NCBI GenBank assembly: GCA_017163975.1
Contig: JAFFSR010000343.1
Coordinates: forward strand, 5,774,001-5,838,000
DNA: 64,000 nucleotides
Direction of reading: 5' to 3'
DNA from: Anastatus disparis
Taxonomy: Eukaryota > Arthropoda > Insecta > Hymenoptera > Eupelmidae
Part shown: positions 1-10,783 of the stretch, piece by piece
How the letters are laid out: the number at the start of each line of letters is the position of its first letter
Numbering within the stretch: position 1 is the stretch's first letter
Made by a program: the position numbers and the translations under genes
The notes under the pieces: generated by a model
What the model saw: the letters and a program-made list of their open reading frames with translations, nothing else
Databases searched by the model: none
Told to the model about the DNA's origin: nothing

Positions 1-760
1 GGTACAGGATGAGTTTCATCGTAGTTATAATTGGATGAAATTTAATAAATTTTCAATTTTTATTGATTTTGTTATTGCATAAAATTTAAATTGGGCATGA
101 ATCTATATAGCAGCGACTTTACTCACTTAACCTTTAGAACGTCGGGATTTTGAAAAAATGAAAAGTCGATTTTCCCTATAGAAAAGTGTTCTGCGGCCAA
201 CTAGGTAGGACCCTATCAAGGGTGGATGTGTGCGAGTCAGGGGTGCGCGCCGTATGACGCCCGGCGGTCTAAAGTTTAATTGTTATCTGTTATTGCATAT
301 GAAGTTAATATTGCTATTGGTTAATTATTAATTTTTATAATGTATTATATTAAAAATGTTACATATTTGTAATCTGCGTTAAGCTTTACTTTTGAAATTT
401 TACTTTTGAAATTTTACTTTTGAAATTTTATTATTATGTTTTTCATATTTTCATACTTTATTGCAATAATTAATGTTATGTTGCATATAGTTGTTTATTT
501 TATACATGATATTCAAATTGATTTTCTATGCGTTTATTATCTGAATCATTGTTATTTTTATATGATTATCATTAGAAAAATTTATAGAAAAGGATTTGGT
601 TGTGGACACCCTTTTGTTTTTGGCTCATAACTTTTCACCAATTGTATATTTTTTGGACTTATAGGTGTCTATAGAAAGATAAAGACCTTAGCTAATTACC
701 AGCGAAGGGACAAAATCGATTTCGTCAAATAGAATAATTCTTTTTGTTAATTTTGTGAAA
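1..760. other. AT-rich intergenic stretch without a gene
   Basis: No reading frame here has recognisable domains or sustained coding character. A short frame at 436-630 is hydrophobic and AT-driven and has no family signature. Positions 195-275 are locally GC-richer. The only structured feature is the triplet repeat at 388-430. Confidence 0.6.
388..430 (+). repeat. Tandem repeat, 3 copies of a 14-bp unit
   Basis: The unit acttttgaaatttt occurs three times head to tail, starting at 388, 402 and 416, with no mismatch. It is a small local slippage repeat with no evident function. Confidence 0.9.
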
Positions 761-804
761 TGCCCATAACTGAACCAAAAAAGATTTTGGTTCGGTTGTG
801 GGCA
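761..804. repeat. 20-bp hairpin with 4-nt loop
   Basis: Arm 761-780 (TGCCCATAACTGAACCAAAA) is complementary to 785-804. Only two positions are not Watson-Crick, and both become G-U pairs if the + strand is transcribed. The loop is aaga. A third copy of the arm (tgcccacaatcgaacc) lies at 1136-1151, so this looks like part of a small dispersed foldback repeat rather than a gene. No gene is seen in 805-1135. Confidence 0.7.
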
Positions 805-1151
805 ATCATGCAAAATTGTTGGTGTTAAGATATTAGTTGCAATCCATATTGCATCAATAAATTCCTACTGAATAAATTTGCATTACACTCAGCTTAATTG
901 ATTCACTTCGATTTGTAATTCTTTTGAAAAAGTATACATAAGTATAAATAAATTTTTGTGTTTTTTTTTCAAGCACAGAAAAATTAATTTGCTTACAGCA
1001 CGAAGCAGACGCGTTTGTTTGCTTCGACATTTGGCATAAAAAAACGTGCTGCCATAATACATGAATGACATTTGTCAGAAAAATCTCATCTGCTTTCTGT
1101 CAATAGAAACGCAGGAGTGTCAACCAACCAAACCATGCCCACAATCGAACC

Positions 1152-1290
1152 TCTTCCCCTATATTTTGTTTTCAAATTTAATCTCTTACTTGTTATTATT
1201 AAATATAATACGACTTTGTAATTGATTCTTTAGTGTCAGACAAGGTTCTACCCCAAGGCCAAATAAATTAAGTCTAAGTCTAAGTCTCTC
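1152..1290 (+). mobile_element. Possible 3' tail of a non-LTR retrotransposon
   Basis: The stretch ends with AATAAATTA followed by three copies of AGTCTA-type hexamers (about 1269-1286) and then a CT-rich run. A/T-rich 3' UTRs ending in short tandem repeats are usual for insect non-LTR elements, and LINE A and LINE B in this window end the same way with ATCT repeats. No coding remnant precedes it, so this is an inference from the tail alone. Positions 1291-1635 hold nothing I recognise. Confidence 0.35.
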
Positions 1291-1635
1291 TCTTTCTCCC
1301 TCATAAGTATCAGAAAAGTTTGTAAATATTTTTTTCTGATATGGAAAGCTAGAATGTATGATGCGATTGATTGTGTAATTTTATTTTCTATTTTTTAGAA
1401 TTATATTTGTTTAGTCTTTATGAATTATAATCTATAGTGTATTATAATAAGAGTGATATATTGATGGTTTATTTAATGAATTATCATCAGTGGGAGAATA
1501 GCGGACAGAGAGAAAACATATTCGACCGAGAGTAGCAGATGATTTTTGGCGCTGATTTTTCGTTTATTAGGAATTATCAATGAGTCTAAAATGTACGTGT
1601 TTTTAGCCCAGTATGAGGAACAATCATATATGCCA

Positions 1636-1738
1636 CATGGGATAAAAATGCGACACTATAGACCGGCATTTTATTTCTCTCGGCTTCGCCTTGAGAGTTA
1701 AATCCATGCTGGCCTAGAATGCCGCATTTTTACCCCAC
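1636..1738. mobile_element. Foldback MITE-like element (~100 bp)
   Basis: The two halves are near-complementary along their whole length. The left half starts TGGGATAAAAATGCG and the right half ends CGCATTTTTACCCCA, with a TTCG-type loop near 1683-1690. Such full-length imperfect hairpins are typical of small foldback MITEs. It is more GC-rich than its surroundings. A structured RNA is an alternative reading. I found no clear target duplication. Confidence 0.6.
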
Positions 1739-2495
1739 GAAGCTTAATATACTATTAACTATTTTTTTATAAATTCACTTCTTATTTTTTTTTTATTAAG
1801 GTACTTTATGATGCAGAAAAAAATGATTTCATAAAAATTGAATTTTTAGTTGTACAGATATAAGTAATTAAAAGAGTGATTCAGAAAATTTTCTAATAAC
1901 AAAGTAAATATAATGACCAAGCCACCTTTATTTTGAATTATAAAAGTGATTATTAATGAAGATTATTTACATGAAAATTGTGTATTAATTAATTTATAAT
2001 AATTATATTGAAATTACGCATATTCTTAATTGTCTTTGTAAATGTTAATTGTAACACAAAACTGCCTTTTGTTAACAATCAATTTGTATAACATATTCAA
2101 TAATTTAGTTTGATTTCTAATAAATATAATATATATAATATATAATAAATCATAATAAAAACAACAAAAATTTGAAATCATTGAAACACATCTTTTCAGG
2201 GCTATTTGTCCCTCACTATCTGTATATCGGGAAATCCGATAACAAGGGGACACTCAACTCTTTGGGTGATGGATTTTGATTAAACTTGATAAATGACTTA
2301 CTTTTACATAGAATTGAAATTTTTTAGAAGGATTCATTCCATCTAGTCCTCTCAACAGAGTTATCGATAAATCAATTTTCCAAAATAGGCTATACTTTTG
2401 CAATAATGCTCCGTACTCAACACTGTCCATTGTAAAAAATTTGATTAATTAATCAAATATAATTTTCTGATTTTAAACGGTTTTACTAATTTGAA
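1739..2495. other. AT-rich stretch, nothing recognised
   Basis: Low-complexity AT-rich sequence. A minus-strand frame at 2026-2253 has no family resemblance and I treat it as chance. Confidence 0.6.
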
Positions 2496-2587
2496 GTATC
2501 TAGACTCAGTTTAAGCCTGAAAAAAAACAAATTTTAATGAGTCATATTTTTTTTCTAACGATATTAATTAATGAAACTTCTTTTTAC

Positions 2588-2653
<66 letters not shown>

Positions 2654-3261
2654 CAAGACTTTGACTCAAGAATAATTTTAAAAAACCTCATCTAATGCTT
2701 GAAATTCTTTTGATTAGTCAAAGAATGGATTTTTCAAATTTTGGTACTTGCCGTAGACTTTCTCAACCAATTTTTAACTAATTGACCTCAAAATTTTTCA
2801 GAGATCTTCAGTTTATATATCTTCACAGAATAACAGTTCTAGAATTTTGATAAGTTTGAGTTTTTGTTGAATTGAATTACTTACATGAAATTTACAAAAA
2901 TATGTATTTTTATCAACTTTTTCTAAACCAAACTTTTAAATTCTTTTTTCTTTTAAACTAAAACTGTTATTTTTTGACGATATACAAACTGAAGATCTCT
3001 GAAAATTCTAAGGTCAATTGATTGAAATTCGGCTGAGAAAGTCTGTGGCGAATACCATAGTATTAAAAATCCATTCTGCGACTAATCAAAACAATTTTAA
3101 GCTTTGGATAAGGTGTTTTAAAATTATTCTTAAGTCAAAGTCTTGTATTTAATATATATTTGAGGTAAAAAAAAAGTTTCATTAATTAATATTATTAGAA
3201 AATAAAATTATGATTACATTTAAATTTGATTTCTCTTCAGACTTAAACTCAGACCTAATAC
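2496..3261. mobile_element. Long foldback element, family FB1, copy 1
   Basis: The left arm (about 2496-2900) is the inverted complement of the right arm (about 2935-3261). The arms begin GTATCTAGACTCAGTTTAAG on the left and, read inward from the right, GTATTAGGTCTGAGTTTAAG. Shared internal landmarks include tacaagactttgact, agagatcttcagtttata and attaattaatgaaact. The left arm is interrupted by a (TA)n run. No transposase is present, so it is non-autonomous. A second, more complicated copy lies at 29067-31607. Confidence 0.85.
2592..2650. repeat. (TA)n microsatellite
   Basis: About 30 uninterrupted TA dinucleotides inside the left arm of foldback FB1 copy 1. The matching place in the right arm has only a short AT stretch, so the expansion happened after the arms formed. 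Confidence 0.95.
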
Positions 3262-3838
3262 GTTAAAGTGTTATATTCTGTAAAAACAGAATATATTAAA
3301 TAAAGAATTCGTTAAAAAGCTTGAAATTGATCTATTTAGTCTTTATCAAACAGTATCAATTTTTTTAATTTTCATTAGTACCGTTTCTGTTTATGATGGA
3401 TTTTTTTACTATTTTTATTTCATCTTTTCAAGATAATGTCCTATATACTCAGAAAGAGAATAAAATCAACAAAATAATTACTAATAATAATTTTTTTGCA
3501 AATAAGAATATTTTGAATCTTATAAAGAGAAAATCATTAAGAAACCTTCCTGTAATAGTTCGTCGTAATCTTTGCTATTCTCGACAAAAGGATTTTATGG
3601 GATCACTTGTTAAAAGGGCTGTATTTTACAGTAATAAAGTATTTTAAATAATTAAATATTCAGTTAAATGCTTGAAATTAATCTATTTTAGCTTTTCTAA
3701 CAAAAATTCACTTTTTTATTTTATGAATACATTATCATTGATAAGAATTTTGCTAGTATTATTCTCTTTTTAAGTATATAGGATATTATCCTAATGAAAT
3801 ATAAAATAGTAAAAGAATTTATTATATACTGATGGAGC
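3262..3838. other. AT-rich stretch, nothing recognised
   Basis: An 84-codon + strand frame at 3393-3647 has basic, serine-rich content but no motif I recognise. It could be chance or an unrecognised remnant. Confidence 0.5.
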
Positions 3839-6662
3839 TTAAGGGGAAGGGGGTAAAGTTTGTTCAGTCAAAAAAAGGCAACTTTTCAATAATTTTTTTA
3901 GAGCACTTTGTTATTATCGATTTATTTGAAAATTCAGTATGTTATTATGCAATATTTAAAAAGTTTGTTAGAAAATTCTGGTGGAAAAATATGAAGAAAC
4001 AACGGAGTTGTAGCAGTTTTTCGCTGATGCCTCGAAAAATATTTTTTTTTCGGTGACCGCGAATGCTCATCGCTGGATTATCTAAAATCAAAAAAGTAAA
4101 TAGTTTTGGTAAGTTGATACCTTTCTCTCTCAAATGACGCTTTGTTTTTTTAATTTTATAAATTTTTTCATGTTTTGCATCATTTTTAAGGTAAAAGGTC
4201 GATTTTTGCAAAAAAAACGACTTATTTGTTATTGTCAAATTGAAAAAAAAAAAAAAACAAAAAGTCACCTCGAAGCTTTATATGTGTAGAATATGTGTAC
4301 AAAATTTCAAAATAATCGGTTGAGTAGTTTTTTTGGGACGCTGGTCACCGGCTTCAAAAATGACATGTTAGGGGAAACCAATTTAAAGTTTTGTATACAA
4401 AAAAAATGAAAACGTGAAAAAAATTGGATTTTCTTATAAAATACCTATACAGAATCATCAATGCCAGGTCGATATAGTATATTACTATCATCCAAGAGAT
4501 CTGAGGCTTCTTTTTAATCCTGTCTACGCTGCATTCTGCTTTCCTTAGTCTCAAGTGCAGCTTTCTCGTCCGCTCTGTTGATCCGCAAATTGTCTGTTGC
4601 GTACACCCATTGATGAGCGCTTGGTCCTGAAGTGATGCCCATTTCTGCCATGAATGTGAGAAAAGCAGAGCTGCCTTCATTAAATACACATGCTGCTACA
4701 TACGCAGCAATTTCGACTGTTGTTGAGGTACCACTCACTGACTTAGAACTAATCTTCCAGACGAGTTGATTGTAACTCTCATTATTGTTCTGCGTGAATC
4801 CACCGAGACAACGTTCCAGCAGTGTGTCACTACTCAGATCTTCGTACACAGGCTTGATGGCTTGTAAAACATCATCTGGAAGAGCAGACTATGTTTAAAG
4901 GATTGCAAGGTCTTAGCAGCTTCGGCTTTTTTCCATTTGCACCATGATTCATCGCACTTTTCGTGCTGAGGGTTTTCGTCAGTCGACGAATAGTGAAAAA
5001 AGGTCGCCCATATGGCGTTCTTAATTTTTTTCACAGAATCATGGTTTCTTCGAATAGGTAGGCCATAAAATACTGTCAACTTATCAATCATAGATGCAGT
5101 AAGTTTACCTTGTCCAGACAGAGTTTTCCGCTTAATTTTCTTACCTTTTTTAGTTTCCGTATCAACGACATTCGATTTCACCAAGTCACGCAGACGTTTA
5201 CCCATTCTCTTTTGCACATGGCCAATACACTCTTCCTTGTTTATAACAAATTTTTCACCATAAGGTTTCGCATTGAAAACTCCAGTGTACGTTTTGGAGT
5301 CGCCGTCACCAATATAATTACGGTATTTAACTTTGTAGAGGTTCATCGAGCGTTGAAACATTTTTACGATAGCATCGACCTCCATATTACCTGCCGGGCC
5401 ACTGTGATTTGAAAGACATTCTCCTTTTTCTACGTGCTCTTTGCTCCATTCTTCGTATTCTGCAGTGTCTACTTTCTTATTCCAAGTTTCACAATTATGA
5501 CAATATGAACTTTTCACAAATATGTCGAGAACTTTGCCCGTCCAGTAGTCAATCAAGGACGATACACCATAAAGCGAGGAAAATCCTCGTTTTTTCCACG
5601 TTTCGTCGCCCGATACTGTCAATTCCGATGTTTCTTTGAGATTATTTTGTTTAGTAGTTTCTTCTTTCTCTTCTTGAACGACAGTGGCAAAATATTTATT
5701 AGCAACAATTTGTATGCTATCGTTCATTTTTTTCATATACTTGTTATATGCAGGTTTTGAAATAAAACTACTCGCAATGTCCATGATTTCACAAAACTTC
5801 GTACAACCAGCAAGTCTGAGGCCGAAAACTCGCATTACAAATGCAAATCTGTAATTAACTTCGTATGCATTACTATTAATTCTTTCACTAGATGGAACAT
5901 ACTTAGGCTCTTAGCACTTTTCACGTGAAACTTTAATTTTAAAACCAAGACCTTCTTTTTTGCATGTTTAAAAAGATACTGCACCGTCACACGTTTTACA
6001 CTTAATTAATGTTGCAATTCTTGAAAAAACAAGAAAATCTACGATTTTGAAGTGTTTGTTATAGTTTTCTTCGATTTCTAAGGACGCGTTTAATTTAATT
6101 TTTTTAGCAGATGCACTCAACGCTCTCACTTCATCGTTCTTACGTTCGTGGGGCATCACTCTTTTTCTCGGTCGACTTAACCTCGGGCCGACTTCACTAC
6201 GACCTTCTCTACCACTTCTTTCAGGCATATTTTTGTTCAGAAATGTACAATCACTGCAAAAACAAACTAGAAACTATACGGAGCAAGAGTTATGAAATCG
6301 GAGCTAAAATCAAACAGCGCACACGACTGCTCTTCTAAACGTACAATTTTTAACTGAAATATATACTATACATCAAAGATACAGAAAGTACGTTACATAT
6401 TTTGTATACCTAAACAAAAGGGAGGGGATATATACAATACAATAGAGACCCAAACAGCTGCCGCTTACCGCTCGGCACAGGTAGCTAAAATGTGCGTAAA
6501 ACTGAGTTGGAGCAAGGTTCGTTCAAACTGCTATAACTCCGTCAATTTTGTTTGGATTGATCTCAAAATTTAACACAATATTTCTGAGGTGTAATAAATT
6601 CAAAATATCAAATAAAAAAAATTAAAGAAAAAAAAAGGTTTCAAACTTTACTCCCCCCTTAA
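3839..6662 (-). mobile_element. Mutator-like (MULE) DNA transposon, nearly full length
   Basis: The ends are inverted repeats. The left end begins TTAAGGGGAAGGGGGTAAAG at 3839. The right end, read inward from 6662, begins TTAAGGGGGGAGTAAAGTTTG. Between them, on the minus strand, lies a broken transposase (4514-6228). The roughly 2.8 kb length fits one transposase gene plus untranslated flanks. MULEs usually leave 8-10 bp target duplications. The flanks here (tgatggagc and tcgtactag) do not match, so the copy is old, rearranged, or my end call is off by some bases. Confidence 0.75.
4514..6228 (-). pseudogene. Mutator-like transposase, frameshifted
   Basis: Cut-and-paste DNA transposase of the Mutator-like family common in insects. 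Three minus-strand segments in different frames together cover a normal-length protein of about 570 residues. The N-terminal piece (5968-6228) has a basic start and the zinc-type CKTC motif. The core piece (4834-5835) carries two expected catalytic acids: Asp in GDETWKKRG (residue 77 of that piece) and Asp in IGDGDSKTY (about residue 177). The C-terminal piece (4514-4849) carries the third, Glu in FTQNNNESYN. Frame breaks lie near 5835-5968 and near 4880. All three DDE residues survive, but the frame breaks make it non-functional. Family assignment is from remembered motifs. Confidence 0.85.
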
Positions 6663-6944
6663 TCGTACTAGTTGAAATTTAGAAAATTTATATCTTCTCA
6701 TAAAGACAAACAAGGAGAGTTTTTCACCTTTGGGTCACAGATTTGGATCAAACTCCATGACTAGATAATAAATAACTAAAATTGACAATATATAGAGTTG
6801 TAAAGCCCAACGGTACCTCATTTTTAAGATATTCAGTTTTCATATTTCCTAAAATCAGCTTGGCGAAATTATCTAAGATTCTTGTCTCAACAAATTATTA
6901 ATTTAATATATAATTTTGACATAATAATAAATATCAATAATATA
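6663..6944. other. AT-rich stretch with a recurrent phrase
   Basis: No gene. At 6727-6780 the phrase ctttgggtcacagatttgg resembles phrases at 14418, 30094 and 30535; see findings. Confidence 0.5.
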
Positions 6945-7566
6945 TATGGCTGATTTCATTTCAAATCGTAAAGCCTGCACACACTCGAGTCACCAATTTT
7001 TGCACCGATGAAGTATGTTATTCTACTCTGAAAATAAGGAGACACGTATTTTTTTTGCTGTAATATCAAAATTGCATAAGCTATGCACATTTGAAAATTG
7101 CATACAGAAACTAAATGTTCAAACTGAAAAAGTTAATAATAATTTTAGAGGGCTATCGTTTTACCAATTTTCAATGAATTTTGGTAAACCTTTTTTGTAC
7201 TATTCTGTTCTGAGCCCTCTTCAATTCAATTCAAGAAAATAAAAAAAAAAACTAAAAAATGACTCAGATATATACATTTTACCGAAAAATGCACTTTTTA
7301 TGCACATGCATTTTTCTCAAAAAGACCATCTTTTTTTTTGCTGAAATTTTTTGAACTAATAGAGGACCAAATTACCTATCTTATGGACCCTGTTTGATCC
7401 CGTATTTTTTTGTTTTGAGCGAGAAAACAATTCACATATTTTATTGTTGCAAAATGCTTGTATATACGTCTAGAAGTCTTAAGAAATCTACATTTAAACG
7501 CTGTCGCATGTTTCGCTTATCATTTGTATACATTTGTATGAATTTATCTACCATCAATAGTGATGT

Positions 7567-7567
<1 letters not shown>
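6945..7567 (+). mobile_element. Dispersed repeat, copy 1 (inverted copy at 22090-22625)
   Basis: Most of this stretch matches the reverse complement of 22090-22625. Shared landmarks are gtcaccaat, acacgtattttttttg, atcgttttaccaattttcaa, gagccctcttcaattca, aagtcttaagaaatc and caatagtgat. It ends beside a (TA)n run in both copies. A 75-codon frame at 7015-7242 is not conserved as a reading frame in the other copy. It is probably a non-autonomous transposon; the class is unknown. Confidence 0.8.

Positions 7568-7568
<1 letters not shown>

Positions 7569-7603
<35 letters not shown>
7569..7603. repeat. (TA)n microsatellite
   Basis: Uninterrupted TA run at the junction between the dispersed repeat and the next foldback element. 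Confidence 0.95.
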
Positions 7604-7606
<3 letters not shown>

Positions 7607-7664
7607 TATCGGGCAATAATTCTGAGCAGGCTATCAAATTTTTGCTCCGACTTTAAAAAAGCGT
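7602..7664 (+). mobile_element. Truncated extra copy of a TACAGTA-type element end
   Basis: 63 bp almost identical to the first 63 bp of the foldback element starting at 7676, including tacagtatcgggcaataatt. It breaks off at aaaaaagcg and is followed by a short TA run. It could come from tandem duplication of the end, or from slippage between the flanking TA runs. Confidence 0.85.
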
Positions 7665-7675
7665 ATATATATATA

Positions 7676-8653
7676 TACAGTATCGGGCAATAATTCTGAG
7701 CAGGCTATCAAATTTTTGCTCCGACTTTGAAAAAGCGTATCTCCTTCAATTTTTATCCTAGAAAAAATTTTAAATAAAGCATTTTAAAGTATTCTTTTAA
7801 TGCTTTCTGCTTAGCCTACTTACATTTTTTAACGATATTTTTAAAAAAATAATCGCTTTGGCAATTTTGAAATTTTTTTAATTTTTGCATGTTTCTTCAA
7901 TCAGTTGTAGATTTTTAAATAATTGAGCTAGAAAAAATTTGGAAAAAGATTTAGAAAGGGCTTAAAAAATGCTATTTGCAGCTATTTTTACAAAAATTTT
8001 TTAATAAATTTTTGTCAAGTTTTAAGCATATAAAGTTATCGATCTAATACTTTTTCAGTTGTAAAAAACACTTCAATAGCAAGTAGAAAATAATCGCTGG
8101 TGAAGTAGTGATTTAATTTTAGTAGGAAATTATAACTATTCATTATTAATAATAAAACATAATAAAGTATGAAACAACAAAAAGATTTATTTTGCAAAAA
8201 TTATATCATAGAAATCAAAAGCTTTGCACCAGCGATTATTTTCTACTTGCTATTTAAGTGTTTTTTACAACTGCAAAAGTATTAGATCGAAAACTTTATA
8301 TGCTTAAAACTTGATAAAAAATGATTAAAAATTTTTTGTAAGAATAGCTGCAACTAGCATTTTCTAAGCCCTTTCCAAATCTTTTTTCAAATGTTTTCTA
8401 GCTCAATTATTTAAAAAACTACAGCTAATTGAAGAAAAATGCAAAAATGAAAATATTTCAAAATTGCCAAAGCGATTATTTTTTTTTCAAATATTGTTAA
8501 GAAAATGTAAGTAAGCTATAAAGAAAGCATTTAAAGAATACTTTAAAATGCTTTTTTTAAATTTTTTCTAGGATGAAATTTGAGGAAGATACGCTTTTTC
8601 AAAGTCGGAACAAAAATTTGATAACCTGCTCAGAATTATTGTCAGGTACTGTA
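7676..8653. mobile_element. Foldback element with mariner-like TA ends (978 bp)
   Basis: The left arm starts TACAGTATCGGGCAATAATT and the right end, read inward, starts TACAGTACCTGACAATAATT. Complementarity continues nearly to the centre around 8120-8160, with landmarks gcgattattttc, tctaggat and agcatttt shared in inverse order. It is flanked by TA dinucleotides. CAGT-type ends at TA sites suggest a non-autonomous Tc1/mariner-like element with very long inverted repeats. No transposase frame is present. Confidence 0.8.
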
Positions 8654-9022
8654 TAAATATATATATGTGTAAATTCGTAACATAAAAATGAATACTTATT
8701 TTTTTTTTTTTTGGGACAGGTAAGTAACGCCAGACGTACTTTAGAACGCTCTGTACTTTTTTTACTTCTTTCTGCCGCAAGCTGCCTTCGGGCGTTTTTG
8801 TTTCAGGGTACTTGCAAGCGCCTTAATGCAAGACAGTATCTGTTTCAAGTTTGTGAGCAGTGATGCTGTCCTTGCTTTGCTGATGTGAGTTTTTCTGGAC
8901 CGGTGGACATTTTTTGAGGTTAGTGATAAACTGACTGTTTTTGGAGGGAAGGCAGTATCTGGTGGTTTTTAGAACACGCCAAATGACGAAATTTTTCAAA
9001 TTTGCCGCAAGAGGTCGCTATC

Positions 9023-10783
9023 ATGGGTCGATGTGCCATATGTAAGCAGCCGTCATCTGACATATGTGGAACAAAGAGACTGTATAATTGCTCGACTTGT
9101 CGTCAGCGCTGTCATGCTAAATGTATGACACGCATACAGTTAGTAGGCACAGGTTACCACTATACCTGCAACAAATGTGTGAAGACAAAGAATGAGAGAG
9201 GCACCCCCTCCAGTTCACATGCTCGTGATGCTAGCATTAACAATAACCAACTACTCGATGTCGGTAAGGCAGCGAAGAAGTCGCCCCTAAGCACATTGAC
9301 TCCATCGAGAACTGACACGCAAGTACCACCGGTTGTCGTCATACAGAGACAATCAACAACCAAGGAACCTCAGAAGGCTAGTGGCGCGGCGAAAAATAAG
9401 ATTAGCCTAAGTAATATTTTAAATAATAATAATTTAATTCAAGTGGCGCATAGTAAAGGTGGCGCTGCGCATGTTGCCCCCGCTGCCAATATTAAAAATG
9501 ATAAAACAAAAAATTTAACAAATAACAATGCAAAATTGAATAATAATGCTGACATCTCCATTTCTCAAGCTGCTTTGTCTGAAATTAATGGGAATTCGTC
9601 TCATAAGCTTGACTCAGTCTTAGGCGCTTTCGATCGAATCCGGAGTGTTGAGAGCAGCATAATGGGTATTGATGATGGCTTGCGAGGCATCTTAGATAAA
9701 CTTAGCAATCAGGACAAAGTAATAAAAAATTTTGAGGTAATGCAGGCAAGGCTGCTTGATGAAAATATTAAATTAAGGGGGGTTGTCAGTAGTTTGGAAA
9801 ATAAATTGTCCACTCTAATTAAAAAGTATGATAAGACTGATTTAAATTTGAATTCTAAAATTAATAACCTTCAATCTGCTATACAAGCTGAATTTAATGG
9901 AGTGGACAAGAATTTTTCAGAACTTGGAGTGTGGTTGGCATGCGTGGTGCAGACCGTATCTGATCTCAGTGTGCAGGAGCGTGTAGAAGAGCGTGAAAAT
10001 GTCTCACACACTGACACGAATTTAAAGGAAACAACAGACGCCAACACACAAATTATCAACACAGAAATAGCAAAGGATAATCATCAAAATACACAAAATT
10101 GTGGTATCGGGGGTGGCTCATTGGTGATCTCCAGTGGACTGGACTGCTTAGCGGCTAATGTTCGACAGGAAGATTATTTTTGTGCTGTCCTCGGTACCAT
10201 ATTTCTGGACTTAATGCAGTCACACATTTTGTCGGTTGTGTGTTTAACATCGTCTGAATCTAGAAGCGGCGTGATCAGGGACGGTCCGGGGGGTCCTCAC
10301 TCGCTGCTAGTCAGACTCTCCGAGGCCAGTCTGGTTCAAAAAATATTAAATGAAAAAAGAAAAATCACTAGTTTTTCAACAGCAGACATTGATCTTTCTC
10401 GTTTTGCCAGTCTGTCTTTCATAAAAAACCATTATAAGGTTTTTATTAATGAATACCTTCAAAAAGATACATATAAAAATTTCAAAGATCTTAAGAATTA
10501 TGCTAAGGTTAAAGGTATTAAATTTATTTGGCATAGAAGTGACAGATTTCTGGCAAGACGGGTGAGAGAGGAGAAAGCATACACATTTGCTACTAAAGAT
10601 AATATAGATCAAATTTTATCTAGTTTAAATAATGTTATTGTAGACAAAAATTTTGTTGCTGACAAATCTTGTGTGATTAGTGGATGTTTAAATAAGGTTG
10701 ACAATGTTGTTAAGATAGCTCCCAATGATGAATGTCCTGTTATTAAAAGTAAGTTAAATAATAATGAACTCTCTCCCCAATGA
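9023..10783 (+). CDS. LINE A ORF1: PHD finger, coiled coil, FP-like C-terminal domain
   Basis: ORF1 proteins of LINEs bind the element RNA and form the retrotransposition particle. The ATG at 9023 gives 586 residues and places the zinc finger at the very N-terminus. The frame is open upstream only to a non-ATG codon at 9002. A PHD-type pattern is complete: Cys4, Cys7, Cys23, Cys26, His31, Cys34, Cys49, Cys52. Residues about 60-190 are low-complexity and Asn-rich. About 195-300 are heptad-like, suggesting a coiled coil. About 430-555 resemble the C-terminal domain of insect transposon ORF1 and baculovirus FP proteins (FINEYLQKDTYKNF, IKFIWHRSDRFLARR). The stop overlaps a possible ORF2 start as ATGA at 10780-10783. 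This is the only long intact frame of the window, though its element is dead in ORF2. Confidence 0.85.
   Translation: MGRCAICKQPSSDICGTKRLYNCSTCRQRCHAKCMTRIQLVGTGYHYTCNKCVKTKNERGTPSSSHARDASINNNQLLDVGKAAKKSPLSTLTPSRTDTQVPPVVVIQRQSTTKEPQKASGAAKNKISLSNILNNNNLIQVAHSKGGAAHVAPAANIKNDKTKNLTNNNAKLNNNADISISQAALSEINGNSSHKLDSVLGAFDRIRSVESSIMGIDDGLRGILDKLSNQDKVIKNFEVMQARLLDENIKLRGVVSSLENKLSTLIKKYDKTDLNLNSKINNLQSAIQAEFNGVDKNFSELGVWLACVVQTVSDLSVQERVEERENVSHTDTNLKETTDANTQIINTEIAKDNHQNTQNCGIGGGSLVISSGLDCLAANVRQEDYFCAVLGTIFLDLMQSHILSVVCLTSSESRSGVIRDGPGGPHSLLVRLSEASLVQKILNEKRKITSFSTADIDLSRFASLSFIKNHYKVFINEYLQKDTYKNFKDLKNYAKVKGIKFIWHRSDRFLARRVREEKAYTFATKDNIDQILSSLNNVIVDKNFVADKSCVISGCLNKVDNVVKIAPNDECPVIKSKLNNNELSPQ

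Noticed and set aside
436..630. Small membrane protein gene
   Set aside because: Hydrophobic frames are expected by chance in AT-rich DNA; no start context, splice sites or homology signal.
3393..3647. Small basic protein gene
   Set aside because: No recognised domain, and flanked by degenerate repeats; too little evidence.
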